NCBI RefSeq assembly: GCF_900114445.1
Contig: NZ_FOTB01000001.1
Coordinates: 554,937-618,936 of the forward strand
Length of the DNA: 64,000 nucleotides
From: Salinicoccus halodurans
GTDB taxonomy: Bacteria; Bacillota; Bacilli; Staphylococcales; Salinicoccaceae
Reading direction: 5' to 3'
Part shown: positions 49,667-58,024 of the stretch, one piece after another
Layout: each line of letters begins with the position of its first letter
Position numbering within the stretch: position 1 is the stretch's first letter
Notes under the pieces: model-generated
Told to the model about the DNA's origin: nothing
Seen by the model: the letters and a program-made list of their open reading frames with translations, nothing else
The model's database searches: none
Position numbers and translations under genes: made by a program

Positions 49667-51850
49667 TTGGCTAAAAGTGTAGTATTGGCTGAAAAACCTT
49701 CAGTCGCACGCGATATTGCGGGTGTGCTGAAATGCCATAGAAAAGGGAATGGCTATATAGAAGGAGATAAATATATTGTTACATGGGCGCTTGGACATCT
49801 TGTGACACTTGCAGATCCGGAAAGCTACGATAACAAATATAAGCAGTGGAAACTGGAAGATCTGCCGATGCTTCCAGAGCCCTTAAAACTGACTGTGATT
49901 AAAAAATCAGGCAAACAATTCAATGCGGTGAAATCACAACTCCTCCGTAAAGATGTTGATAAAATCATAGTGGCCACTGATGCAGGTCGTGAGGGCGAGC
50001 TCGTTGCCAGATGGATCATAGAGAAAGCGAAAGTCAAAAAACCGATAGAACGTCTGTGGATTTCCTCTGTGACAGATAAAGCGATCAAAGAAGGATTCAA
50101 CAATCTGAAGCCGGGGAAAAAATATGAGACTCTTTACGAGGCTGCTGTTGCAAGGTCTGAAGCAGACTGGTACATAGGCCTCAACGCGTCAAGGGCACTG
50201 ACTACAAAATTCAATGCCCAGCTTAACTGCGGACGTGTCCAAACGCCGACGCTCGCCATGATCGAGCAGAGGGAAGATGAAATCAGGAACTTCAAAGCCA
50301 AAACGTATTATGGCATAGAGACAGTAACAGATTCTGTCAAATTCACATGGCAGGACGATAAAGGCAGCAACAGAAGCTTTGACAAGGACAAGATCGATTC
50401 AATCATAAGTAAAATCGGAAATGAAGATTTAAAAATTACAGATATTCAGAAGAAAGCGAAAAAGACTTTCGCGCCTGCTCTATACGATCTGACAGAACTT
50501 CAGAGAGATGCAAACAAACAATTCGGCCTTTCTGCAAAGGAAACATTGAATGTAATGCAGAATCTTTATGAACGTCATAAAGTGGTGACTTATCCGAGAA
50601 CGGATTCCAGGTTCATCTCCCAGGATATTGTCGCAACCATTCCCGAGCGTCTTAAAGCATGTGGAATCGGCAATTACAGAAGCTCAGCTGTCAAAATACT
50701 GAGAAATAAAATCCAGGTGAACAAATCTTTCGTGGATGACAAAAAAGTCAGTGATCACCATGCAATCATTCCGACTGAAAATCATGTTCATCCTTCCGAC
50801 TTCAATGAAAAGGAAAAGAGAGTGTATGACCTGATTATCAAAAGGTTCATAGCTGTACTGCTTCCTCCTCATGAATTTGAGCAGATGACAATCAATGCTT
50901 CAATAGGGAAAGAATCATTTACCGCCCGGGGGAAAACAGTTATGAAGGAGGGTTGGAAAGAGGCGTATTCCAACAAATACGATGATGATATTGAAAATGA
51001 TGTGAAAGATCAGCTGCTTCCGAATCTTCGGAGAGGAGATGTACTCAAAACAACCCGTATTACGCAAACTGCGGGCCAGACGAAAGCGCCGTCGAGGTTT
51101 ACAGAAGCCAGTCTATTATCTGCAATGGAAAACCCGGCAAAATATATGGAAGTTCAGGACAAGAACCTGAAAGCAACACTTGATTCCACAGGGGGACTCG
51201 GCACTGTGGCAACAAGAGCAGACATCATAGACAAGCTGTTCAATTCCTTTGTGCTTGAGCGTCATGGACAACAGATTAAAATCACTTCCAAGGGCAGACA
51301 GCTTTTGGATCTCGTACCGGATGCATTAAGATCTCCGGCAACAACTGCAGTATGGGAACAGAAGCTTGAAAATATCGCTGAAGGTAATCTTAAAAAAGAG
51401 GTTTTCATAGAAGAGATGAAGCAGCATACTAAAAAAATCATCTCTGAAATCAAGAACAGTGATAAAAAATACAAGCATGACAATATTTCAGGCAAGATTT
51501 GTCCTGATTGCGGCAAACCCCTTCTTGAAGTGAATGGAAAACGCGGGAAAATGCTTGTGTGCCAGGACAGGGAATGCGGGCACCGTAAAAACATATCAAA
51601 AACTACGAATGCGAGATGTCCGAGATGTAAAAAGAAGATGACGCTAAGCGGCGAAGGAGACGGTCAGATCTTTACATGCATATGCGGCTATAGGGAAAAG
51701 CTTTCAGCGTTTGAGGCCCGCAGGAAGAAAGAAGGTCGCGGCAAGGTGGATAAACGGACAGTCAATAAGTATATCAAAAATCAGGACGAGGAAGAGCCAA
51801 TCAACAATGCACTTGCTGAACAGCTGAAAGCTTTAAAACTGGATGAATAA
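49667..51850 (+). CDS. topB: DNA topoisomerase III
   Basis: Type IA topoisomerase that decatenates single-stranded links during replication and recombination. TOPRIM start VVLAEKPSVARDIAGVL, metal site in VATDAGREGELVARW, catalytic tyrosine in VVTYPRTDSRFIS (about residue 307), GGLGTVATRADIIDKL, and C-terminal zinc ribbons (CPDCGKPLLEVNGKRGKMLV region, CPRCKKKM with CICGY). About 727 residues, close to staphylococcal TopB. TTG 49667 has AAAGG at the right distance; ATGs at 49658 and 49661 sit on top of it. Confidence 0.95.
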   Translation: MAKSVVLAEKPSVARDIAGVLKCHRKGNGYIEGDKYIVTWALGHLVTLADPESYDNKYKQWKLEDLPMLPEPLKLTVIKKSGKQFNAVKSQLLRKDVDKIIVATDAGREGELVARWIIEKAKVKKPIERLWISSVTDKAIKEGFNNLKPGKKYETLYEAAVARSEADWYIGLNASRALTTKFNAQLNCGRVQTPTLAMIEQREDEIRNFKAKTYYGIETVTDSVKFTWQDDKGSNRSFDKDKIDSIISKIGNEDLKITDIQKKAKKTFAPALYDLTELQRDANKQFGLSAKETLNVMQNLYERHKVVTYPRTDSRFISQDIVATIPERLKACGIGNYRSSAVKILRNKIQVNKSFVDDKKVSDHHAIIPTENHVHPSDFNEKEKRVYDLIIKRFIAVLLPPHEFEQMTINASIGKESFTARGKTVMKEGWKEAYSNKYDDDIENDVKDQLLPNLRRGDVLKTTRITQTAGQTKAPSRFTEASLLSAMENPAKYMEVQDKNLKATLDSTGGLGTVATRADIIDKLFNSFVLERHGQQIKITSKGRQLLDLVPDALRSPATTAVWEQKLENIAEGNLKKEVFIEEMKQHTKKIISEIKNSDKKYKHDNISGKICPDCGKPLLEVNGKRGKMLVCQDRECGHRKNISKTTNARCPRCKKKMTLSGEGDGQIFTCICGYREKLSAFEARRKKEGRGKVDKRTVNKYIKNQDEEEPINNALAEQLKALKLDE

Positions 51851-51910
51851 TCTATATTCAGTATCATTTATGTAATCATATAGAAAACAGCCTTAGGGAT
51901 GGGGGTTCAA

Positions 51911-52471
51911 ATGGAAAATAAAATTTTATTCATACACAGTGCCGGACCACAGACAGATACTGACGGAAGTACAGGAATGCTTGAGCGATTGAAAGATACT
52001 CTCGGTCCAGCATACACAATAATCGCTCCGGATATGCCGGATCCGTCAAATCCGTCTTATGCAGGGTGAGCGGAAGATATTGGAATAAGTCTTTCAGGAG
52101 TGGACAATGTCATACTCATTGGTCATTCTCTTGGGGGCTCGATTCTTCTCAAGTATTTATCGGAACAGCATCCAAAGGCCAATGTAAGGGCCCTGTACAT
52201 AATATCCTCACCATTATGGGGGTTCGACGGTGAATGGCATAGTGATGACTTCGAACTTAAAAAAGGGTTTGATAACAATCTTCCGAAGATTGGACATCTT
52301 GCCCTGTACCACAGTGAAGAAGACAGTGTTGTACCTTTAAAACATCATACTGCATACAGAAGAATACTGGATGCTGATGAAACTAAAATCATCAAAGGAA
52401 ATTCACATAGTTTTCCGGAGGGTCTTCCCAATCTCGCAAGAAGCATACAGAAACTTGAGGAGCAGATTTAA
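51911..52471 (+). pseudogene. Alpha/beta hydrolase interrupted by one in-frame TGA
   Basis: ATG 51911, after GGGATGGGGG, opens MENKILFIHSAGPQTDTDGS and continues to PDPSNPSYAG, where TGA (52067-52069) stops the frame at codon 53. The same frame then resumes without shift as AEDIGISLSGVDNVILIGHS to the stop at 52469-52471. The Ser nucleophile (GHSLGGS), Asp (HSEEDSVVP) and His (GNSHSFPEG) of the triad all lie downstream and are intact. TGG (Trp) to TGA is the simplest explanation. A restart at ATG 52100 would lack the first strands. Product would be a small serine hydrolase of RBBP9/YdeN-like build. Confidence 0.8.
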
Positions 52472-52650
52472 TGAGTACACTTTTCATGATCATATTCATG
52501 ATACTGATGTTTCCGATCATCGCTACTGCGTTTATTTATCTGATAGGAAACAAAAAAGAATTCAACAAAGTGATTCTGTATATATGGATATCCGCTATAT
52601 TCATCGCGGGACTTTATGTGTTATACTTCCTGTTCACAAAACTTTTATAG
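52471..52650 (+). CDS. Small two-helix membrane protein, 59 residues
   Basis: Begins in the stop of the interrupted hydrolase (TAATG). Two membrane helices (about residues 4-26, LFMIIFMILMFPIIATAFIY, and 34-57, ILYIWISAIFIAGLYVLYFL) separated by the basic loop GNKKEFNK. AGGAGCAG is 11 bases before the ATG. No family recognised. Confidence 0.65.
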   Translation: MSTLFMIIFMILMFPIIATAFIYLIGNKKEFNKVILYIWISAIFIAGLYVLYFLFTKLL

Positions 52651-52689
52651 TCGCAGCAAAGTAGACACTTATTTTAAGGAGAGAACACT

Positions 52690-53004
52690 TTGGTCAAATG
52701 CAAAAACTGTGAACAAGAATGGCCGGCTAACGCCATCTTGAAAAGATATATCACATTGGATATAGGCATGGACTGCCCCCATTGCGGCAAAACTCAATAT
52801 TTATCAAAAGAATATCGGAAAAGAAGCATCATGGCGACGCTGCTCATTCCTCTTCTTATATTGATCCCGGCCTTCTTTGATGTTTCCTTCCTCACAATTG
52901 CCATTACTTTCATGGCGGCTTTCATTGCTATTACTTTCGTCCATGTATTTACATTGGAACTTGCGTGTGAAGAAGAAACCTGGAGGAACAGTCCGTATGG
53001 ATAA
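52690..53004 (+). CDS. Zinc-ribbon-like two-CXXC membrane protein
   Basis: 104 residues. Two CXXC pairs (C4/C7 in KCKNCEQEW and C29/C32 in CPHCGKTQ), about 20 residues apart, are followed by two membrane helices (IMATLLIPLLILIPAFFDVS and FLTIAITFMAAFIAITFVHV). This matches the small Bacilli family described by its CXXC-20-CXXC spacing; function unknown. TTG 52690 follows AAGGAGA. Overlaps the next gene by 8 bases. Confidence 0.75.
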   Translation: MVKCKNCEQEWPANAILKRYITLDIGMDCPHCGKTQYLSKEYRKRSIMATLLIPLLILIPAFFDVSFLTIAITFMAAFIAITFVHVFTLELACEEETWRNSPYG

Positions 53005-53203
53005 AGCAAAACGTAATATTACCATTGTTGCAATCATACTGATCATTTATCTCGTACTTGCAAATTTTGCACTCGAAACTGCTTGGTGGGCGCAGATGAT
53101 CGTCATACTGATCGGTTTGTCTGCCATCATGCAAAATTACCGGGTGGTTAAAAAAGATGAAATGACAAAAAAGAAAAAAGAGATCAGCAACAGAAAAAGA
53201 TAA
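52997..53203 (+). CDS. Small two-helix membrane protein, 68 residues
   Basis: MDKAKRNITIVAIILIIYLV and ALETAWWAQMIVILIGLSAI give two helices, then a basic tail (VVKKDEMTKKKKEISNRKR). GGAGGA nine bases before ATG 52997, inside the end of the CXXC gene, so the two are coupled. Upstream in-frame codons to 52877 overlap that gene and are discounted. No family recognised. Confidence 0.7.
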   Translation: MDKAKRNITIVAIILIIYLVLANFALETAWWAQMIVILIGLSAIMQNYRVVKKDEMTKKKKEISNRKR

Positions 53204-53212
53204 TACATTTCG

Positions 53213-53237
53213 AGCCACTCATCCAGAGTGGTTTTTG
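53213..53237 (+). terminator. Terminator after the small membrane protein genes
   Basis: AGCCACTC, loop ATCCA, GAGTGGTT, then TTTG (53213-53237). Confidence 0.7.
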
Positions 53238-53305
53238 TATTTATATAGAATCCACAGTTTTAGGGTAAACTCCAGTATGTATAATATAGACATGAGGTGT
53301 ACAGA

Positions 53306-53698
53306 ATGAAGATGGAGAGACTCTATGAATCTGCCAAATCCCAATTGAATACAGTCAGAACAACAAGAAACGGTAAAATGGGACATGTCGCTGCTGCACT
53401 GGTCACAGACCGGGGCAATGTGTATACAGGTGTTGCTCTTGACCTGCCATCATCAATAGGATTTTGTGCAGAACATTCAGCTATCGCTTCCATGGTGACT
53501 GCCGGGGAATACAAGATTGATAAGATCATCGCTGTTTATGAAACAGGTGACATATTGCCGCCCTGCGGACGGTGCAGGGAACTGATCAATCAAGTAGGGG
53601 AAGATAACTATCATTGTGAAATCGGACTGCCGGACGACAGAACCGTCAGACTTGATGAATTGCTGCCTGAGCGTTGGGATGCAAAATATTTCATATAA
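53306..53698 (+). CDS. Second cytidine deaminase-like protein
   Basis: Zinc-dependent deaminase fold of the tetrameric cytidine/blasticidin-S deaminase family. Catalytic CAEHSAIAS (zinc Cys and proton-shuttling Glu) and PPCGRCRELI (two zinc Cys) are intact; the substrate region FN-A-N of true cytidine deaminases is replaced by YTGVALDLPSSIG, so another base or nucleoside is possible. 130 residues from ATG 53306 (GAGGTGT upstream). A canonical cdd is present at 58863, so this is not the housekeeping copy. Confidence 0.8.
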   Translation: MKMERLYESAKSQLNTVRTTRNGKMGHVAAALVTDRGNVYTGVALDLPSSIGFCAEHSAIASMVTAGEYKIDKIIAVYETGDILPPCGRCRELINQVGEDNYHCEIGLPDDRTVRLDELLPERWDAKYFI

Positions 53699-53742
53699 TT
53701 GATATAGTATTCCTATATAGGAATTAAGAGAGGATGTTTCAA

Positions 53743-54087
53743 ATGGCAAGTAACTTTAATAATATCAATCTAGTTGCCCAGGAAAATACGAAAAGATTGC
53801 AGAAAACGATTCCTGATACGATGAAAAGCTTCAAGGCATTGCAGGATTCAGCATATAAAGCAGGTGCTTTGGATGAAAAGACAAAGGAATTTGCAGCTTT
53901 ATCATTCGCAATTGCGGATAAATGTGAAGGATGTATCGGCAATCACGTCAATAAACTCATAAAACTGGGTGCAACACGTGAGGAAATCGCAGAGATAGCG
54001 GGTGTTGCCATCGTAATGGGAGGTGGTCCGGGCAGTGTATATGGCGGTAAAGCACTGCAGGCTTATGATGATTCAACAGATGCATAA
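53743..54087 (+). CDS. Carboxymuconolactone decarboxylase/AhpD-like protein
   Basis: 114 residues with the AhpD-type redox motif KCEGCIGNHVNKLIKLG (CxxC plus His four residues on) and ATREEIAEIAGVAIVMGGGP. Likely peroxidase-related or a disulfide reductant partner; not proven. ATG 53743 lies after AGAGGATG; an ATG three codons earlier is possible. Ends at a shared terminator. Confidence 0.88.
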   Translation: MASNFNNINLVAQENTKRLQKTIPDTMKSFKALQDSAYKAGALDEKTKEFAALSFAIADKCEGCIGNHVNKLIKLGATREEIAEIAGVAIVMGGGPGSVYGGKALQAYDDSTDA

Positions 54088-54127
54088 AACATGAAAGGCT
54101 CCCAAAGATTTTGGGAGCCTTTCATGT
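54088..54127. terminator. Bidirectional terminator
   Basis: 19-bp stem built on GAAAGGCTCCCAAA and TTTGGGAGCCTTTC with a GAT loop, between convergent genes; T tract on the plus side. Confidence 0.88.
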
Positions 54128-54129
54128 TT

Positions 54130-55023
54130 TCAGCCATCATATGCTCCTTTCAGCTCGGCAATATCCAGCTTTTTCATTTTCAGGAATGCCTCAGTCACTC
54201 TCTTTATCTGCTCTGGTGAACCTTCCACCATCATTTCATCCATTACGGACGGAGTAATCTGCCATGAAACCTCGTATTTATCTTTCAGCCAGCCGCACTG
54301 CTCAGCTTCAGGCACTGCAGATAATTCTTTCCAGTAATAATCGATTTCTTCCTGATTTTTACAATTGACAAGCAGTGAAACCGCTTCGTTGAAATTGTAA
54401 TCATGATTTCCTGGCCCATCCATTGCTGCCAGGCACTGGTTTTCTAGTTTGAAATCAGCAAACATTACCGTCATATCTTCTCCGGATCTATTTCCAGCTA
54501 TTTCACCCATTCTCGAATTTTTGAATATTGAGAGGTAGAAATCGACTGCTTCTTTGGCTTTGCCGAAATTATGATTCACAAACATCAGTGACGGGACTAT
54601 GAATGGTCTGTCCTCACCAGCAGGATCAGTCAATATCAGCTGCCAGCATACTCCGTATTTATCCTGGACGCATCCGTACTTTCTGCTGTATGGATATTCA
54701 CCCAGTGGCATAAGTACATTACCACCGTTTTTTAATTTTTTCCAGGTCTCTTCCAGGTTCCGTTCCGCATTATCATCATACGATGGATCAAAGTTCACGA
54801 AAAATGATATTGATGGATTGATTTTAAAATAAGGTCCTCCGCTGATGGCCATAAATGTATAGCCATTTATTTCAAATGTGACGGATTGTGCATCTCCTGA
54901 GGGTGTATTATGAAGTTGTGTCTTATTCAAAACTTCAGAGTCGGGAAATACATTCACGTAAAACTCAGCTGCTTCCAACGCTTCATTGTCAAACCACAGA
55001 TGCGGCACAATCGTTTGTTTCAT
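54130..55023 (-). CDS. VOC-family protein, two PhnB-like domains
   Basis: 297 residues made of two glyoxalase/bleomycin-resistance (VOC) modules of PhnB type: KQTIVPHLWFDNEALEAAEF (residues 2-21) and, near residue 165, VNHNFGKAKEAVDFYLSIF; each has GCVQDKYGVCWQ or GWLKDKYEVSWQ at its end. Such proteins bind metal and small molecules; no substrate can be assigned. ATG 55023 has GGAAGG upstream. Confidence 0.85.
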   Translation of the reverse strand: MKQTIVPHLWFDNEALEAAEFYVNVFPDSEVLNKTQLHNTPSGDAQSVTFEINGYTFMAISGGPYFKINPSISFFVNFDPSYDDNAERNLEETWKKLKNGGNVLMPLGEYPYSRKYGCVQDKYGVCWQLILTDPAGEDRPFIVPSLMFVNHNFGKAKEAVDFYLSIFKNSRMGEIAGNRSGEDMTVMFADFKLENQCLAAMDGPGNHDYNFNEAVSLLVNCKNQEEIDYYWKELSAVPEAEQCGWLKDKYEVSWQITPSVMDEMMVEGSPEQIKRVTEAFLKMKKLDIAELKGAYDG

Positions 55024-55089
55024 AATTAACCATCCTTCCATGTTTGATCAATGCTTTTATAGAACGATTATCTGGTAAGTACAGTCATA

Positions 55090-55713
55090 CTATTTTAAAG
55101 TATTCCCGATGGCCGGAATTGGATTGTTCTTCAAGATCCGTGCCAGGTGGATGAGGTTATAACTGAGCATTTCCGTCTGTTTCTTAGTAAAGTCACTGTC
55201 CTGTCCTGCTTTTATATAGGAAGGTCCGGGACCGGCTTCTCCTACCCAGTAGGCAAGGTTATTCGGCGGAATGGTAAAACCAAGGTTGGCCATCCGGGAA
55301 AGGATTGATCCCCCCGCTTCCTTGGCGCCATCCTCATTGCCGGTTACAACCGTACCGAAGACTTTGTTGTAATATTTGGACTGGCCGTTTTCGGCAGTTT
55401 CACCGCTCTGGGCATAGATTCTTTCCATGACGAGCGTCGCCACGCTGCTCTTATGGCCGTTCCAGATCGGCGTACCCATCACGATGATATCCGAATTAAC
55501 GATTTTATCAAATATCATCGGCCATTGGTCGCCTTCGCCCATGTCTGCACTCATTCCGATTTTGATATTGTAGTCGGAAACTCTTAAGAGCTCGGTTTCG
55601 ACACCTTCATTTTCAAGGATCTCAATGGACTTTTTCATCAACGCTTCCGTGTTGGACTCCTGATCACCGTGTTTTAAAGAAGTGTTCAGATACAATGCTT
55701 TCAAAGCCATCAT
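55090..55713 (-). CDS. Flavodoxin-family NAD(P)H-dependent oxidoreductase
   Basis: FMN reductase-like protein. ALKALYLNTSLKHGDQESN is the phosphate loop at the N terminus, DIIVMGTPIWNGHKSS the flavin-contacting turn, and VFGTVVTGNEDGAK the third. 207 residues. GAGAGGAG precedes the ATG. Head to head with the SDR gene and next to the VOC gene. Confidence 0.87.
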   Translation of the reverse strand: MMALKALYLNTSLKHGDQESNTEALMKKSIEILENEGVETELLRVSDYNIKIGMSADMGEGDQWPMIFDKIVNSDIIVMGTPIWNGHKSSVATLVMERIYAQSGETAENGQSKYYNKVFGTVVTGNEDGAKEAGGSILSRMANLGFTIPPNNLAYWVGEAGPGPSYIKAGQDSDFTKKQTEMLSYNLIHLARILKNNPIPAIGNTLK

Positions 55714-55848
55714 TAAAAACTCCTCTCATTATTTTTGATTCATTCAATCTGTTCCCCGGTACCGGATGGACGAAACTATTGAGCAATTAAATAATCAGCA
55801 GGAAAACGGGTAGAGATTATAGTTAAAGATTTGAAAGGAGTTATACAG

Positions 55849-56589
55849 ATGGGAAGATTAGAGAACAAGATGGCATTGATAATCGGTGGTACTTCAGGCA
55901 TAGGTGAAGCTGTTGCCAGAGCATTTGCCGATGAAGGAGCAAAAGTTGCCGTAGCTGGAAGGAAGGAGACAGACGGGAAGCGGATTGTGGATGAAATAGA
56001 AGAGAATGACGGCAAAGCCATTTTTATCCGCATAGACACGACAAAAGCAGAAGACCTGAAGAAAGGCTTTAGCAAGATGATAGAGGAATTCGGGACGATA
56101 GATATCCTATATAATGGTGCAGGCATCCACGACAGTTATCAAAATGCCGTAGAAACTGATGAAGAGATGTATGACAAACTGATGGAAGTCAACGTAAAAG
56201 GGCCGTTTCTTGCAGCGAGGGAGGTACTCCCGGTCATGCTGGAAAAAGGTAAAGGGACAATTATAAATATAGGATCCCAGTCTACTTTCGTAGCCGGTGC
56301 CGGCGGTTCCTCATATGTAACAAGTAAACATGCCATTGAAGGATTCACTAAACAGCTGACCTACGATTTCGGCAGTAAAGGGATTAAAGCCAATTTAATA
56401 GCACCTGGTTTTATAACGACTCCAATGGTTGAAGGCGTGAATGAAGAACGATTGAAAGATATACCGGCGCAAAGGGCGGGCAAACCTGAAGAAGTCGCTT
56501 CGATTGCTGTGTTTTTAGCATCTGAGGAATCTGATTATGTACAGGGTGCGTCAATCAAGATGGACGGCGGATGGACGGTAGGCAGATAG
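55849..56589 (+). CDS. Short-chain dehydrogenase/reductase
   Basis: Classical NAD(P)-dependent SDR of 246 residues. Cofactor loop IGGTSGIGEAVARAF, NGAG motif in DILYNGAGIHDSY, catalytic Ser in INIGSQSTF and Tyr-Lys in SYVTSKHAIEGFTKQL; the C terminus SDYVQGASIKMDGGWTVGR is usual for 3-oxoacyl-reductase-like SDRs. Substrate unknown. ATG 55849 follows AAAGGAG; a TTG six codons upstream is less likely. Confidence 0.92.
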   Translation: MGRLENKMALIIGGTSGIGEAVARAFADEGAKVAVAGRKETDGKRIVDEIEENDGKAIFIRIDTTKAEDLKKGFSKMIEEFGTIDILYNGAGIHDSYQNAVETDEEMYDKLMEVNVKGPFLAAREVLPVMLEKGKGTIINIGSQSTFVAGAGGSSYVTSKHAIEGFTKQLTYDFGSKGIKANLIAPGFITTPMVEGVNEERLKDIPAQRAGKPEEVASIAVFLASEESDYVQGASIKMDGGWTVGR

Positions 56590-56629
56590 GGGTATACTGA
56601 TAATAATATATTGAGAAAGCAGGAGTCTT

Positions 56630-56980
56630 ATGCAAACTTTAAAAACAGCGAATGGTATTGTAATGGAGTACCCTGGAGGGTGCGGTAATGCACCGAGAAA
56701 GTTTTTTATCGTCAAAACTCTGGCAGCGGCAGCCGAAAAGGATAAACGATTTCTGGCCGATGCTTTTGCAGAAGATGTGGGCATTCCTGAAATGCCGCAG
56801 AACATTGAGAAAATCATCGTGCAAAGTGTCATCACCCATGGCAGGGATGCCGGTTTCGAATGCACTGTCTATTTCACAGACAGAGCACCGGTTGCAGCGG
56901 GTGTTTTCATGACTTTTAAAAGTGCTGGAAAAAATGAAATCATCCGCATAAATGTTTTCAAAAAAGATGCTGAAGTATAA
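56630..56980 (+). CDS. Uncharacterised protein, 116 residues
   Basis: AGGAGT seven bases before ATG 56630. The product starts MQTLKTANGIVMEYPGGCGN and has KFFIVKTLAAAAEKDKRFLA, a likely helix, then VQSVITHGRDAGFECTVYFT and a beta-rich end (VFMTFKSAGKNEIIRINVF). The alpha-beta pattern suggests a compact soluble fold of one domain. I do not recognise the family. It lies between the SDR gene and the phoH promoter. Confidence 0.65.
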   Translation: MQTLKTANGIVMEYPGGCGNAPRKFFIVKTLAAAAEKDKRFLADAFAEDVGIPEMPQNIEKIIVQSVITHGRDAGFECTVYFTDRAPVAAGVFMTFKSAGKNEIIRINVFKKDAEV

Positions 56981-57011
56981 CCTTTTGTTACTTTTTCATT
57001 GTAGTAATTCA

Positions 57012-57040
57012 TTGCAGTGACTGGGGCTTAGTGGTAAATT
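57012..57040 (+). promoter_or_regulatory. Promoter of the phoH-ybeY operon
   Basis: TTGCAG (57012-57017), 17 bp, TAAATT (57035-57040), with TGG before the -10 (extended -10). Confidence 0.65.
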
Positions 57041-57075
57041 TAGATTGAAAGAGACTAAGAAAAAGGGGTTTATGA

Positions 57076-58023
57076 ATGCCTAATATTATTAGTATAGACA
57101 GCCTTGAAGAGGCACAGGCACTTATCGGTGCCAACGATCAGCATATTACTTACCTTGAGGAGGAGTTCGGCGTCACGATCCATACGCTCGGAAATGAGAT
57201 TACCGTGAGCGGTGATGATGATGACAATGTCGAGCTTGCAGAGGATGTTCTGATCAATCTTTTAAAAATCATTCAGCGGGGGATGAAGGTCAACCTTCGC
57301 GATGTCCAGTCTGCTGCAATGATGGCCAGAAAGGGTACAATCGAGTACCTTGCCGATCTCTATAATGAAGAAATAGCACGGGACACCAAAGGGAAAGGCA
57401 TCCGTGCGAAAACTACGGGGCAGAGGCTCTATATTGAAAATATTAAAAAGAATGACCTGACATTCGGCATCGGTCCCGCCGGTACAGGCAAGACGTTTCT
57501 CGCAGTCGTTTTTGCCTGCCAGATGCTGCGTGAAAACGATGTGAAACGTATCGTGCTGACACGCCCTGCAGTCGAAGCGGGTGAAAACCTGGGCTTTCTG
57601 CCCGGTGACCTGAAGGAAAAAGTGGATCCTTATCTGCGTCCATTATATGATGGTCTTCATACTGTCCTTGGAGTAGAGCAGACAGACCGGCTGATTGAGC
57701 GTGGTGTGATAGAGGTTGCACCTCTTGCATACATGCGCGGTCGTACTTTGAACGAAGCCTTTGTCATCCTTGATGAAGCCCAGAACACGACGGAAATGCA
57801 GATGAAGATGTTTCTGACACGTCTTGGATTCGGTTCAAAAATGGTCGTAACGGGCGACGAAACACAGATCGACCTCCCGGGTTCCACAAAGAGCGGCCTT
57901 GTCGAATCTGTTAAACTGCTAAGTAATGTAAGAGGCATAGCAATCAATAAGATGGATGAATCTGACGTTGTGCGTCATCCACTTGTATCGAAAATCATTA
58001 AAGCATATGAGAAGGAGCAATAA
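57076..58023 (+). CDS. phoH: PhoH-like ATPase
   Basis: P-loop ATPase linked to RNA metabolism and always near ybeY. N-terminal KH-like part (residues 20-65), Walker A GIGPAGTGKTFLAVVFA (about residue 135-151), Walker B FVILDEAQNTTEMQMKM and the sensor loop VTGDETQIDLPG. 315 residues. AAGGGG precedes the ATG. First gene of phoH-ybeY-dgkA-cdd-era-recO. Confidence 0.95.
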   Translation: MPNIISIDSLEEAQALIGANDQHITYLEEEFGVTIHTLGNEITVSGDDDDNVELAEDVLINLLKIIQRGMKVNLRDVQSAAMMARKGTIEYLADLYNEEIARDTKGKGIRAKTTGQRLYIENIKKNDLTFGIGPAGTGKTFLAVVFACQMLRENDVKRIVLTRPAVEAGENLGFLPGDLKEKVDPYLRPLYDGLHTVLGVEQTDRLIERGVIEVAPLAYMRGRTLNEAFVILDEAQNTTEMQMKMFLTRLGFGSKMVVTGDETQIDLPGSTKSGLVESVKLLSNVRGIAINKMDESDVVRHPLVSKIIKAYEKEQ

Positions 58024-58024
58024 T

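Noticed and set aside
52100-52471. Considered a separate short hydrolase gene starting at ATG 52100
   Set aside because: It would lack the first strands of the alpha/beta fold, and the upstream frame with its own ribosome site matches the missing part exactly.
42963-57075. Searched for a defence island, prophage or integrative element
   Set aside because: No integrase, transposase, phage, toxin-antitoxin, restriction or nuclease-effector gene was recognised; topB here matches the chromosomal staphylococcal type.
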